Program-made: the position numbers and the translations under genes | NCBI RefSeq assembly: GCF_018991925.1 | Contig: NW_024724368.1 | Span: 1,040,819 to 1,104,818 of the forward strand | Origin: Homarus americanus | Taxonomy: Eukaryota; Arthropoda; Malacostraca; Decapoda; Nephropidae | DNA: 64,000 bases | Direction: 5' to 3' | Shown here: piece after piece, positions 1 through 13,406 of the stretch | How the letters are laid out: each line of letters starts with the position of its first letter | How positions within the stretch are numbered: the first letter of the stretch is position 1 | Notes under the pieces: model-generated | The model's database searches: none | Seen by the model: the letters and a program-made list of their open reading frames with translations, nothing else | Told to the model about the DNA's origin: nothing

Positions 1-41
1 CATGAGAGAGTACATATGGTGCATGCATGACTTTACATATG

Positions 42-185
42 ACTTGACGTGTGCATGAGAGTGTATATATGGGATACGCATGAATGTGCATGTGACTTGA
101 CGTGTGCATGAGCGTGTACATATGGGCTTATGCATGAATGTATTTATGACGTGAACGTGTGCTGAAATGTGTACATACTGTATGA
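42..185 (+). repeat. About 53-bp degenerate tandem repeat
   Basis: Units starting ACTTGACGTGTGCATGAG occur at 42 and 95, with a third diverged copy near 150. The sequence is rich in CATG/TATG words and runs up to the (TG)n tract. Confidence 0.6.
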
Positions 186-253
186 GATAAGTAGGAAGGT
201 GTATGTTCGGTAGGTGTGAGCATGTCCATGTGTCGTATTTGTTTACATACATA

Positions 254-254
<1 letters not shown>

Positions 255-314
<60 letters not shown>
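255..314 (+). repeat. (TG)30 microsatellite
   Basis: Perfect dinucleotide run of about 60 bp. Confidence 0.98.
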
Positions 315-316
<2 letters not shown>

Positions 317-821
317 GCTCTCCCATGCAAGACTTATATCACAAATACAGCCGCCAGGGCACCACCGTTATCACCCTTAACAACACCACACGGTCAGCAC
401 GGCGGTTTAATGGCAACAGCATGCACTAATCAGACAACGTAGCGTCCCGAGGATCAAATCGCCGCTAAGAAGAACCTTTGGGACTTTATTTCCGGTTTGA
501 GGTAGCAACAACACGACGGCCCTTTACCCACCAGCTTGTGGAAAAAAAACACCCAACCGGTTTGTAAATATCCAGCTTAATCAGGGAAGATATACCTGTC
601 GTTCATGACGCTGTCGGTGTGCAACATGTGATTCCAGACCCACGTAGGGGGCGCCCAGCTGTTCTTGGTGAGTGCCCACAAACACAAGCCTCGCGAGGGC
701 CCTAGTACTGGCAGATTCACAGTAGCCTCATGCACCCTAGTACTGCTGGACGAGTGGATCAGTGTTGTGTGTTGACCCCCCACCACCACTCCCACCATCT
801 CTGAAAAATCTCTAGACTCCT
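315..821. other. Unassigned intergenic sequence
   Basis: I see no gene, RNA or element here. Frames on both strands are short and lack recognisable domains. Confidence 0.5.
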
Positions 822-1203
822 CCCCTACTACCATTACCTACCATTCTCTCCATCTCCTACCATCACCTACCATTCTCTCTACCTACTACCATCACATACC
901 ATTCTCTACCTACTACCATTACCTACCATTGTCTCCACCTACTACCATCACCTACCATTCTCTCCACCTACTACCATCACCTACCATTCTCTCCACCACC
1001 TACCATCACCTACCATTCTCTCCACCACCTACCATCACCTACCATTCTCTCCACCACCTACCATCACCTACCACTCTCTCCACCACCTACCATTCTCTCC
1101 ACCTACTACCATTACCTACCATTCTCTCCACTTACTACCATCACCTACCATTGTCTACCCCCTACCATCACCTACCATTCTCTCCACCTACTACCATCAC
1201 CAC
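822..1203 (+). repeat. CTACCATCACCTACCATTCTCT minisatellite
   Basis: Tandem units of about 26-29 bp built from CACCTACTACCATCA and CCTACCATTCTCTC are repeated over about 380 bp, with unit-length variants. The long threonine/serine/histidine frame through it is an artefact of the repeat. Confidence 0.92.
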
Positions 1204-1349
1204 AACCAGCGCCATCACCACCACTACAAACTCCATTATCGTTACTATCACTACCTTACTTAATATCATCAGTAATGTATAACATTTTCGGGTGAATACT
1301 TCAGGAAAAACACGAATACAATAAAGGTGTATTTCTTGTGGATTTCAGC

Positions 1350-1431
1350 ATGGTGTAATAATTCATTGTGTTCTGAAGTGTAATAATTCTTCGTGGTCTG
1401 AAGTGTAATAATTCATCGTGGTCTGCAAAAT
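1350..1431 (+). repeat. Short tandem repeat, about 27 bp, 3 copies
   Basis: Three tandem copies of TGTAATAATTCATCGTGGTC with small changes follow one another. Confidence 0.75.
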
Positions 1432-1557
1432 TACAAACCAAATAATGCCCCTTGTATGGCGAGTCACGTAGAGTCAAGACTCGATGTGACTCGACTCAAG
1501 TCGTTTGGTGCGAACTTAGCCTAATACTAATATAATGACTCAAAGCTTATTTAACAA

Positions 1558-2470
<913 letters not shown>

Positions 2471-2479
2471 CAACGCCAC

Positions 2480-3350
2480 TATCTCTCCCCCTTTCCCATA
2501 CACCTGCCTATCCTCTCCCCACTTTCATCTCCCCCTCCCACATATACCAACCTACCCTATCATCTTCCCTTTATCTCCCCCTCCCTTATACACTTACCCA
2601 TTCCTTCACCTACCCCCTCCCTTATACACTTGACCCATTCCTTCAACTCGCCTCTCCCTTATATTAATTTACCCATTCTTCACCTCCCTCCCTATACACT
2701 TACCCATTCTCACCTCCCTCCCTTATACACTTACCCATTCCTTCACCCTCCCCTCCCTTGTACACTCTACCCAGTCTTTTCACCTCCCCTTCCCTACACA
2801 CTTGACCCATTCCTTCACCTCCCTCCTTTGTACACTTACCCATTCCTTCACCCCCCACCCACACACTTGGACCCCACGCCTTCGGCTCACCCCTCCTGTG
2901 TATACACACTCCTACCCATTCTTCCACCATCCCTCCCCTACACACTTGACCCATTCCTTCACCTCCCTGCATACACTTACCCATTCCTTCACCTCCCTCC
3001 CCACACTTACCCATTCCTTCACTTCTCTCTATACACACTTGACCCATTCCTTTCACTCTCCCTCCTGTGTATACACTCCTTACCCATTCCTTCACCTCCC
3101 CTCCCTTGTGGCTATCACTTACCCATTCCTTCACCTCCCTCCCTACACACTTGACCCATCTTCACCTCCTCCCTTGCACACTTACCCATTCCTTCACCTC
3201 CCTCCCTGCCACACTTGACCCATTCCTTCACCTCCCCCTCCCTTGTATTGAATTTTACCCATTCCTTTATCTCCCCCTCCCTTATACACTTACCCATTCC
3301 TTCACCTACCCCCTCCCTTATACACTTGACCCATTCCTTCAACTCGCCTC
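2480..3350 (+). repeat. Pyrimidine-rich minisatellite, about 29-36-bp units
   Basis: About 25-30 degenerate units of the form CACTTACCCATTCCTTCACC followed by TCCCTCCCT span about 870 bp. The complementary strand is strongly purine-rich, with regular GGGAGGGAGG runs. Long proline/serine/histidine-rich frames here on either strand come from the repeat. Confidence 0.93.
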
Positions 3351-3689
3351 TCACTCTCCTCTTCACTCACAAACCTCCCCACCTTCTAGATACATCTCTC
3401 CGCCTCTTATCTTCCATTTATTTTCCCTTTCCCCGTCTCACACCTTCATTCACTCATGTCTCCCCCTCTCTCTTTCTTACATACCCTTATCTTCCCAACC
3501 CTCGCATTATACTCCCCCTTCCCCTCCTCCCTCCTCTCCCACAATAGGCCGTGGAGGTGAGGTAATCAGATACAGTTGATAAGGTTTCTTCCGGTCTGGC
3601 GCCGTCTTGCCGAGATGGTGGCCGCGTCGCCCGTGCCTCCCTGAATGACACTTCGACTCCACCTACCTAGAGTATTGTCCCACCACCTG

Positions 3690-4290
3690 ATTGAGACCGC
3701 CTGTATGATTGATCACCCGAATGACCAGCCACCTAATTGACATCTTAATTGATTGACCATCCACCCGATTGATCAACATAAATTTTGCTTGGTTAGAAAT
3801 TTGAAGGTTTGACGAGTGGATAGGTTTGTTGGGTGATGGGTTAATTTATGGGCGCATATATTGGATCATGGGTGGATGGTTTGGTTGGTAATTAGTTGAT
3901 TGTAATGGATGGTTGGATAGTTAGTTGATACGTCGACTATTTAATTTATCGATCTATGAGTTATGGATAGAAGCTTGGTTGAGGGATGATTAAATGTGGT
4001 TGAATGGTTGATGTATTTCCATAAAGGTTTCGTTAAAATGTTGACGAGTTAATTGCAATATGATGAATCTGGTGATAATATTCTAAGGGTTGATGGGGTT
4101 GATTTGGTTAAGTTGATGGGATGAAGGTTGAGGAATTGTTGAGTTGAGGGTAGATCGATCTTGAGTATAATATGGCCATTGTAGTGAGATAAAATTTATT
4201 TGCCGATAGATGAAGCGTTTGATTGATGAAATTTTTAGGGGGTTAGACCAATTGGTTGAAGGGATTGAGGAGAAAAGCTGGGGGCCGTAG
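3690..4290. repeat. Degenerate TTGAT/GGTTG simple-repeat region with strand switch
   Basis: From 3690 to about 3775 the plus strand is rich in TTGATTGACCA/CCACC words. From about 3790 to 4290 it switches to GGTTGATGG/TTGGATGG words, as though two related repeats were inverted. Units are too diverged for a fixed period. Confidence 0.5.
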
Positions 4291-4299
4291 GTGATGTCC

Positions 4300-6732
4300 A
4301 AACCAAATAGCGTTTCCTTTGTAATATACCGGTATTTCGATTCATATCAAAGAAAATAAAGTAAGAATGGAAAATTTAGAGGAAATTAATTCAGTTACAT
4401 TATATTCATGATAATATATCAACCTATAAAACATTATCTGAAGTAATTATCTTTGTACTGTACACGATTTTCACTGTCCGTTTTTATACCAAGAGAAAAA
4501 TATTTATACCAAGGAGGAATGAAGTCAACATAGAATCTAAACTTGCTATCTGGTTATATTATCTATGAAATAATATTCTCCTGCGTGACAAATATAATAT
4601 ATGAGATAAAATAGTAAGTGATAAGTTATCTACATTTTATCTTTAAAGACTCGGATTAGGTGGCGCCATATTTCCCAACAGACTTGAAGCCTTGTATAAC
4701 GGAGGCCGCCGCTCTTGGTGGATATAACTAGACTCGCCGATATACAAATTCATTGTGCTGTACTGTATCTCGCTTCAACCACCGTATTTCGTAAAAAAAC
4801 CTCAAGAGTATTGTAGATGTCAAACGAAAATGGTCTTTAAAATAGGGTAAACAAGGGGAAAAGAGAATATTGTAAACATTTAACTCCTGAAGTACAATTA
4901 GTATTTTGTCGGCTCGAGTCTTCTTTTTTGCAGTTTCTTAAGTTGTTGTTTTTTTTAATAAATTTATATATCTACCAAGGTTATCAATGTCACCAAAGGG
5001 GTCATCAGAGTCACTCCAAAATTGAATATGAAGTTCCTAAATGTTTTAATGTTAAGAGAAAATGCATAGGGTTTAATTTTACGTTTGAAACATACAGTAT
5101 TATGGTAACTTTAAGTATCGAAGAAGTAACGATAACTTCCACCTGTCTTTGTACAGCAACTTTGAAATCTGACGAAATCTTTCGTAAAATGTACATAAAT
5201 GTTCTCATTTTAGCAACGAACCAAAGAAAAACTTGTTTCTAGAGGATATTAAAAAATTAATAGATTCCATAGATAACTAATTCTACATAAGAGATACAAA
5301 ACTAAATAGCCTCTATGATAAAAATCTATTGAATATAAAGTGACATATGAATACAAACGAGTTTTTCAAGGCAAGAGTGATGTTGGTTTTACATACAACA
5401 AAATAACTGCCAGGAGAGAAGTATCCCCACGATAAGTACTGTACGTCAGTATATTTCACCGACTTGTATTACGTTAGATAAACAAACATAATAACAAGAC
5501 ACAGTAAATACTTAACAACTTCCCTTTGTAATTTGAAGTGTATAATTATTCGTGATACAATAATTAGTGATAAGATCCGAGCTATATATAAATATGCTAT
5601 CGTATAGTACTACCACCGTCCATAGGAGCACAAGCCGTAGCTACATGTGGCTCACAATCAACTATCTCAGTAAATGTGTATTTCCTCGCTTTGCTAATGT
5701 ATGACTAAGTGATTTGCTTGAACGTGGGGTGGGGAAGAGTCTCTGGGTTTCGTAACTTTATGTTGTTTTAGACCGTTATTGTCAGTGGTGGTGGTAAGGG
5801 GGGGGACGCGCTGGTACACTCGGAAACCATATTCTCTAGCCCACCTAGGTCGGTGCTGGAGGTTAGTACAGTGTCCTTTCTTGACGGGGGCCCACTCTAA
5901 CTATCACGAAGCAACACACGCACGAACACACACAGTCATAGTACAGCTGTATAGATGATATTATGTATAAATATTGTATATGGCATTTTATACTCTGCAT
6001 TATCTTCATTATATATGAACACGAAGAAAAATTACCATAGGTTGTAGTTACGACAGTATGACTGGAAATAAACACTTCCAAACCACCCAGTGAATCCACA
6101 CAACGTTTACAGCGCTTCCACCACACCCCATCTATATCTTTTATTTCCCATCATTCGCGTAACTATATGAAAAATCGTGTTTAATTTAACTACATATTTA
6201 AAAAACCTTAAATTACATGTGGATCAGTTACTCCTCATTTGACACACTTATAGAGTAATACTTTGACCATCCCACCTGGGCACATGGAGGCCCATGGTAA
6301 CTCTCACGGGGCAACATACGCACGAACACAGAAGTTATGATATGAATCCTTCCAGGCTTCACTATCATTATCATGTTATGTTCATCGTGCTCTGTATCAT
6401 GGTAACTAGTCATAGCATCAATACATGGAGGAAAATCTATATTAATATACTGTAATATTGTATTTTATTGCAAACCGTAAAAAATCTCGTTTAACCATTG
6501 GACGTGAGGGAAAGCACCACACACTGGAGTTACGAAATGAAGAACCAAAGGACATAGGAATGACCGACCTGACGTCATGTGTAGGGAGGCCTGCCGTATC
6601 AGTGTGGACACGGTTGCTCAAAGGGTAAGTCGTATAATTCATCCTTGCATTTGTTGAGAAGAGTTAAATATATGTTATAATATATATTTATATATATTTC
6701 ATTAGCCCAATGAAGCACGCGGATTTCTACAT
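4300..6732. other. AT-rich intergenic DNA
   Basis: No gene was recognised. A diverged direct duplication is visible: about 45 bp beginning GGCCCA(C/T) with shared ACGCACGAACACA at 5889-5930 recurs at 6290-6332. The rest shows no structure I can support. Confidence 0.5.
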
Positions 6733-6827
6733 ATAATTAACACTTCACCCCGCCAGAGGTAGCGTTCCCCGGTCACAATTAACAATTATAAGATCATGGG
6801 TTCGAATCCTGGCGGGGTGAGGTGTTG

Positions 6828-6832
<5 letters not shown>
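6733..6832 (+). mobile_element. 100-bp inverted-repeat element with a tRNA-like box B
   Basis: Arms at 6733-6756 and 6809-6832 are 24-bp inverted repeats with two mismatches, centred on CACCCCGCCAG/CTGGCGGGGTG. The loop carries GGTTCGAATCC, a perfect pol III internal box B and tRNA T-loop sequence. No convincing box A, anticodon arm or paired T-stem is present, so it is not a functional tRNA. It is immediately followed by a (TA)n microsatellite. It could be a tRNA-derived SINE head or a small foldback element. Confidence 0.6.

Positions 6833-6917
<85 letters not shown>
6833..6917 (+). repeat. (AT)42 microsatellite
   Basis: Dinucleotide run abutting the tRNA-like inverted-repeat element. Confidence 0.97.
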
Positions 6918-6919
<2 letters not shown>

Positions 6920-8040
6920 CTTTCCCTCACCCTAGCAAATTAGTTAGCATAGCATAACCAAACAGCCTCGCAAGGACCAATAGATCTGTATAAAATGTGC
7001 CTTGAGGTTCCAGCTAGTATAATTACCGACTATTTTACACTCATTCCTGTCTTGCTTATATAGTCTTTGGAAGTGGCTAGGAAATATTATAGGTAATGTC
7101 ATGGTCACATTGACGGCTGGTCTGTTTTTAAACTGAGGATTCTTATTATACTAAACGCCCGCAAAACATTATACACTAATGATACCTCTCTAAGCCTCAC
7201 CTTTGTGAAGACAGTTGTTAATACGTTTTTATTCCACTTTCTTCCGGCAAGCTCAATCTTGAATTAGTTTATGTAAATCAACTTTAGTAATTCGCCAGAC
7301 ATTTGTCAACTGAGGGTCATCTTTGAATGTGTAACAGTTGGTTTGTTTGTAATTTCTGTCATTGTGTGAGATAGCCACGTCTGGCAAATCACGAGTATAT
7401 ATACCCAGGGGGGACGGAGGATCAAGCCTCCCGTGACGTCCTCCAACTTTGTTCTCAGGTATGTTAGACGTGTGTTCCCCACTGATATAGCCATTCAGTT
7501 TGATTTAGTCAATTTTGTGAGTATCAGAGTTCATGTTGTACCAGTGGAATTGTCATTCACCTAGTGTAAGAAGTACTATAAAGTAAATGTCGTCTGACGT
7601 TGCGAGACGAAAGATTTGTTTGTGTTTGATTCCATGCTGCCTCCAGTGATGTCCTCCAACTTTGTTCTCAGATCCAGGGTGGGTTTATTTGAACACCCCA
7701 CTGACTGCCCCGGAGTCCGTGGCTACCTAGCAGTGAGAGATATATGGACGATGTCGTTGATTCGACATGATTAACTTGCTCAAGTCCGCCTCGTGGGCCT
7801 TAGACCCCAGACTCGCCATGTATCTGGCTACCACCGACCACAACAGCGGTCATCAGTCATCGAGTGTTCTAACCTAGGACATGCCTTGAAGTTATATGGT
7901 CCACAGTGTGTGTTGTAGATGTCTGGGGATAATTCTGGAATATAATTATCCCATGTTGGGTAGTGAACCCATGTATAAGTTGTTGGTTTCAGTAATAACG
8001 TGTGGTGTGTTGTGAGTGCATCTCATATGTACTAACAACA
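6918..8040. other. Intergenic DNA with a 26-bp direct repeat
   Basis: No gene was recognised. The sequence GTGA(C/T)GTCCTCCAACTTTG plus TTCTCAG occurs at 7433-7458 and again at 7646-7671, followed in both places by a CCCCACTGA motif, which suggests an old duplication of about 213-bp spacing. Confidence 0.5.
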
Positions 8041-8089
8041 GTCTGTGAAGGTATCATATGTAAGTTTGTCTTTTAACTGTATGTAATGC

Positions 8090-8400
8090 TATGTAGCACC
8101 AGAAGGTGTGAGAAGTAAGGTATCTGATTGGAGTTGTAATGTGAGTAAAGCCACGGAGTTGGTCCTGGTAACGGTAATGAAATGTATCACCAGTAATGTG
8201 GGAGAAGTCAGAGTACCCATTTGGAATGGCATGTGAGTAAAGCCAAGGAGTTGTCATATGTCTATATGTAATGTGAGTAAAGCCACGGAGTTGATCCTGG
8301 TAACTGTTAATGCAATGTAACACCAGTAAGGTTGTGTGTATAAGAGTACAGTATCTGAGTAATTTGCAGTTGAGTAAAACCGAGGAGTTGCACCTTGGAG
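8090..8400 (+). repeat. Complex tandem repeat around GTGAGTAAAGCCACGGAGTT
   Basis: GTGAGTAAAGCCA(C/A)GGAGTT recurs at about 8139, 8231 and 8273, with a weaker copy at 8371. The copies alternate with CCTGGTAAC and ATGTA(A/T)CACCAGTAA segments. The unequal spacing indicates a higher-order repeat that has lost or gained segments. Confidence 0.8.
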
Positions 8401-10155
8401 TTGTATGTTAATGATATATTTTCCCTACTTTGATTTCACATTAATAAACCATTTCTTAGAGTACATTAGGGGTATTCATTTTCCTACAGTAGTTCACCTT
8501 TATTTCCGTCCAAGTGACCCTGATATCAGAATTACAATACCCATGTGCCCTAGACCCTCGCCATGCTACCAAGGAACTGAGGTTATGTAGTAACCATGAA
8601 CTGAAATAAGTAGACAGAACCATTGAGGGAACTAAGACAAGAGAAGTAAGTAAGACAAGGGGGGCAGCTTGAGTTGAGAGATAACCCCCCAACACGGTCA
8701 TGTCATTTCTGGAGCTCTTAACAACTTTCAATGGTATACTATTTTACACACATACACACACAAAGAATTATTTTTGTTACTATGGAGGGTGCCGCTTACG
8801 GATATAACTGTGTGTTCCTTACCACTGAACACAAATGCCTATTGAAATTAATGTCAAAATCCTTTTTCTTCAATCCTACCTGGGTTATACACACAAACAG
8901 CGCTCTGGTTTATGTAACTCCCAGTAGATATTGCAAATGAAAACTCGCTGTAGTCAAAACCGGTATCTAAAACTGAAAATTACATCCCAGTACATAGTTA
9001 AAAACACCTGAAAAATTGATAACGCGTTTGAAATCAGAGTATTACTGTGGTTTCAGAATCTATTAATTTATCCACGAAATGAAGAAAAAACGTGTAAAAA
9101 TGTCAGACGGATCATCATAGTGTTATGCAGGAAAGATTAATGGAGTGTCAGGTTATTACCAGACACTTGTACGGTACTGTATATAACAGCACCTTGGTGG
9201 GGCTGTTGCCTTCTTTTATTTATTTGCGTATTGTTTGTGTGAAATATGTCATAGTTTTAGTAAAGGTTAAGAAGACGGACACCCCGGTATATCCTGATAT
9301 AGTTTGATGAGATCTTTGCGAATATACTCAGTTTTTTTGTTTTGTTTACAGAGTGCAAATCGAAGGAAAGAAAACAATCATCCAACCCCCCCCCCCAAAA
9401 AAAAAAAAACTAAGCCCATAATTACAGTCTTTAAACCAGACATAAAATTATATACAAATATTGATCATTGCGACGGAGAAATTCACTCAAATAATATTAA
9501 ATAATGTGCCACTAGCACTCGAGTCTAAAACACTTACCAGATGGTGACGTGTTAAGATTACCCCTCGGAATAAATGATTAGGTTAGGGTAGGTTAGCTTT
9601 TGATCAAACTATGCATACCCAATACATTTTCAACACTACAATCTCAGCAAGTGACACCGACGCTGCTGCTCCTAGCCTACAATACAACAACCTATTCTGT
9701 AGTACGACCCTAGCTACTTTTTTTACGTTTGATTATGAAACGGTATGAACAAGGCACATAACTGTACCACATTTATCTTCGCAATAGTAACTATGAACCT
9801 CACATCTGTCTCAGCAGTACTTCATATGAACTTATCCCCTACGGTTAATATACGTTACAACAAATAACGAAGACAGGCATTTATTATATTCGCACGCTAA
9901 GATACGTAGTATATGTGGGAAGTTACTAAAACAGCTGGCCAATAATAAGAAAGGTCAATAAGTCGAGTATTTATGTTCTGAAGTTCAATATGTTTGATTT
10001 ACAGGCCAAGCAAAAGGTAGCTCATTTCATTTACCACTTTGATTAGGCTGGGCGTGTTTACCACTTTTACGCTCTCACAACAAGGATGTAGTTTCTGGGT
10101 GTACCATAAATGACAACAGACGGAGCAGACAAACCCAACCTTAGTTAAATTTGGG
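8401..10155. other. AT-rich intergenic DNA
   Basis: No gene was recognised. It contains a C/A homopolymer stretch at about 9390-9409 and a short TTAGGTTAGGG motif near 9578. Confidence 0.5.
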
Positions 10156-10163
10156 GTAATAGT

Positions 10164-10440
10164 CAGGGCGGGATTTACCTACTTGTGGGCCCCAGGCCAA
10201 ATTCATCAGTGGGCCCCCAAATTTATAGAAATGTTTGCATACTTATTGTACAGGGGCCCCATACTTATTGTACAGTGGCCCTTATGGTTGTGAATATATT
10301 ATATAATGAAATACTCGGTGTACACTTGAAACAAGGTTATACGCTGGCACGCTGCTCAACAAATTAGTTTCAGTGGGCCCCCAGATACCGGTGGGCCCTA
10401 GGCTAATAGCCTACTTGGCCTATTGGTAAATCCGGCCCTG
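10164..10440. mobile_element. Non-autonomous hAT element (MITE), 277 bp, with 8-bp target duplication
   Basis: The ends are near-perfect 16-bp inverted repeats: CAGGGCGGGATTTACC on the left and, reading inward on the right, CAGGGCCGGATTTACC, with one mismatch. The element is flanked on both sides by the identical 8-bp sequence GTAATAGT (10156-10163 and 10441-10448). CAGGG termini plus an 8-bp target-site duplication are diagnostic of the hAT superfamily. The interior is non-coding and holds several GTGGGCCC-type palindromes. A related truncated copy is at 62405-62527. Confidence 0.9.
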
Positions 10441-10862
10441 GTAATAGTAAAGTACCAGCGGCTCCAGTCACACACGCAACTGTCGCTATAGCCTAGTCTA
10501 TCTACTGCGTAGTCATGAAAAAAAATGGAGAACCGAACATTGAATTATGACATACCTTCACCGGACTCCTAGTATTATTATCGAGACAACAACAACAAAA
10601 AATATATATCAAAATATTAAAACTTATTTTAGAAGCAAGTCTTTTGTATTACATTACCTTATGTTTGCTTAGTCCTTTTTGTTTCTTGTTATCGTCTGTG
10701 CGCCTACAAAACACAGCCTTGTTTATCTCACATTTGCTCTTGGGTACAAAGCAGAATTTGTCATGAACTTTGTCAAAATAAATATTCGTACTCATCAATT
10801 TTGAGATGAGGACAGTGACGGGATCCCAAGGTGAATATCACTTATTCCAAGTTGCTAACACT

Positions 10863-11076
10863 GGTACAGTTGCGGAAATGTTCCTACACCCCTGTGGTAA
10901 CCCGTGTCCAAACGGCACCGTCGCAGTCGTGGTATCATTATTTATGAATGAATAGGTATTGGTCGTACAACGACGGATGTGGTTGGTGGATAGGTTTGTT
11001 ATAGGTAATTTAATTTGGCCGCTTGGAGACATGGGTTACCACAGGGGGTGTAGGAACACATTTCCGCAACTGTACC
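10863..11076. mobile_element. Foldback element with about 48-bp inverted arms
   Basis: The segment from GGTACAGTTGCGGAAATG through CCTGTGGTAACCC at 10863-10909 recurs in inverted orientation at 11025-11076, with only small indels and a mismatch or two. The arms enclose about 115 bp of unrelated sequence. This is the structure of a foldback or MITE insertion. I did not find a clear target duplication. Confidence 0.7.
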
Positions 11077-11083
11077 ACACAGC

Positions 11084-13085
11084 GTAATACTGAATTAGTA
11101 ACAACACATTGTTTAAGGCCCAAGGTAGGCGGGTTAAACATTCTTTTACAATCTTCTTGTCGACTTCTTTCCAACTGGTTAAAGGCCTCATTTTCGACAT
11201 GAAAGTCGATGAAATTGATCTTATATAAAATAGCAGGTCCTTGAGTCACAAAGACGAATGTGAAATGAATGTCCAACTAGGTCACAGGCAGAATCCAGAA
11301 CTTTCACTTGAAATTGTCAGTGATGAGACATACTAAGTTCCATTAGTATAGTAACTATCGGTCTTTGTGCAGTGTGCACTCACAAACAAAATAAATAAAT
11401 CCACACTTCACAATCATTGTTAAGGGAAATCTTGACCCCTGAACCACAACACATTACACAAACTTCTGCCTTATGAAATGTAAACACTGTTGTCGCTCAG
11501 TATGAGTAACTTCTCACCATGATTGTTGATACCGTGTTCTGAGTCGTTGCCAACTAGTCGTTTATATATTTTGCCAGCGACAGTAGGTGAGTGAATTTTC
11601 AATTAATTTATCGACGCTCACTAACTTACAGAAACCTTAGCAATATGGAACAAAAGCACATGATATTGGTTTTCAGGTGATAAGGGGATTTTAGATAAAT
11701 TGAATGTTATATATTTTTTTTAATTATTAGTAGTTAATTAGTTTTAACTTATGGTTGTATATGACTGAAAGATTAATTCGTTACATAAGGGTAAAATGTG
11801 GTACCGTTGCTCGGCAACAAGCAACGATACTTTGAAATCAACAAAACCATTGAAGGTATGGGGATCGATATAGGGGGTAGGGTAACATCATATTTAATGA
11901 ACTTTGCTCCATTCTCTTGTTGCAATTTTAATGCAGCTGTTGCCATACAACAGCTGCATCAACGGAGAAACCAAATTTGAATTTAGAGCGTCGTTTTAAG
12001 GATTATGGAGCATCAATATCACCTTGTCGTCTGTATAACCGCTTGAATCATGCGAAATGAAAGGAAATCACCACTTTTATGAAAACAATCAAATTTGTGA
12101 TTAAAACACACCATGGATATCATTTAAATTCGACATTGAGATGGCAGTTTTTAAAGGGTGGTGTTCTAGAGTGGGGTTATTTCTGGAGCTGCTCCTACAC
12201 CTCACATAATACCATTCTTATAGAAAACAGTTGTATAGTGAGTGTAATATGTGCATGGCCTCAACAGACGAGGCTTACCGAATATAAACTAAGAAACTAA
12301 AATTACATCAATATTCACCTTGAAATATACTAACTTGCTTCATAATCATCTTGCAAAGAGCAATATATAAGTTTTAAATGTCTCACCCCAATACATATAA
12401 TGTACATATGCATTGTATCACCGTACAGTGTATGATGCAGTATAAGACGAGAATACACACAATTATTGTATGTATTTATTACCCATGATTGAGTATGGCA
12501 GGTGTATACATAACCCTTAGTAATGTTACCCCATAATATATATAATATTACACAAGCGTTCAATATTATCGACCAGGAGGGTTCCATAGAGCCCAAGTTT
12601 ATCTACATTATTACTTATATGACTGATGTATATTTATTAATAATGTAATATTTTTGTGAATACGTGAGTAGAGATAAATACTGCTTGTGATAATATATTT
12701 TAGTTTTAGTATTGAGGCTAAACAATGACCTTGAAATAAGATGAACTATGACTCAGGAGTATAGTGACAATAATGAGTCCTAACACAGTTAATGCTAATG
12801 TTAAATATGATAGTGATAATGTAAGATTGTTAATGGTGCAGTAATTGTGCGGCGGTAAAGAGTAATGGTGTGGGGCAAGATAAGTGGTATATTTTGTAAT
12901 TATTGATGATAATGATGATGGGAGAGAGAAACGTTGCTTGGGGAAGTACTTGATGGTGGCAGGGAATGACGGTCACAGGTAGGTCAGTGGCTGGCCGACA
13001 AATGTTAGCACCACCCCAGTCTTAATCATGGCTCGTTAACTGAACACTCACTCACCTGCCGTATATGTGTTGGTTCACCCCCGTC
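11084..13085. other. AT-rich intergenic DNA
   Basis: I see nothing with gene-like structure. Frames are under 90 codons with no familiar domain. Confidence 0.5.
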
Positions 13086-13091
13086 CCAGGA

Positions 13092-13211
13092 ATCACGTGA
13101 GGATTAGACACTTCAGTTTATTATTGTCACCTGTTGAATCTAACCCCTAAGGTAGCTTTGAGGTGTTTAAGTATCAGGTGAATTAAGCTGGGTGTCTAAT
13201 CTTAACGTGAT
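13092..13211. repeat. Short foldback repeat, 22-bp arms
   Basis: The arm 13092-13113 (ATCACGTGAGGATTAGACAC followed by TT) recurs inverted at 13190-13211, with about four mismatches, around a 76-bp centre. It is probably a small degenerate MITE or a structured non-coding segment. Confidence 0.5.
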
Positions 13212-13358
13212 CCACTTCGGGACATCAGTTCGGTCGTAGAGAGCATATAAGACAATTGAAAGGAGGTATTTTATCACAGTTTCCCTTTACCTTCTGTTTA
13301 TCACAGTTATTTCACATTTATTCCCAAGAAACTCAGTTGCATAATTTGACTTGTACAT

Positions 13359-13367
13359 GAGAGAGAG

Positions 13368-13400
<33 letters not shown>
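13359..13400 (+). repeat. (GA)6(GT)15 compound microsatellite
   Basis: A GA run passes directly into a GT run. Confidence 0.97.

Positions 13401-13406
<6 letters not shown>

Noticed and set aside
929..1282. 117-codon Thr/His/Ser-rich frame
   Set aside because: It translates the CTACCATCACC minisatellite and has no independent coding signal.
2630..3579. Long open frames of 110-174 codons on both strands
   Set aside because: They simply translate the pyrimidine minisatellite (THSFTS and PFLHLP repeats).
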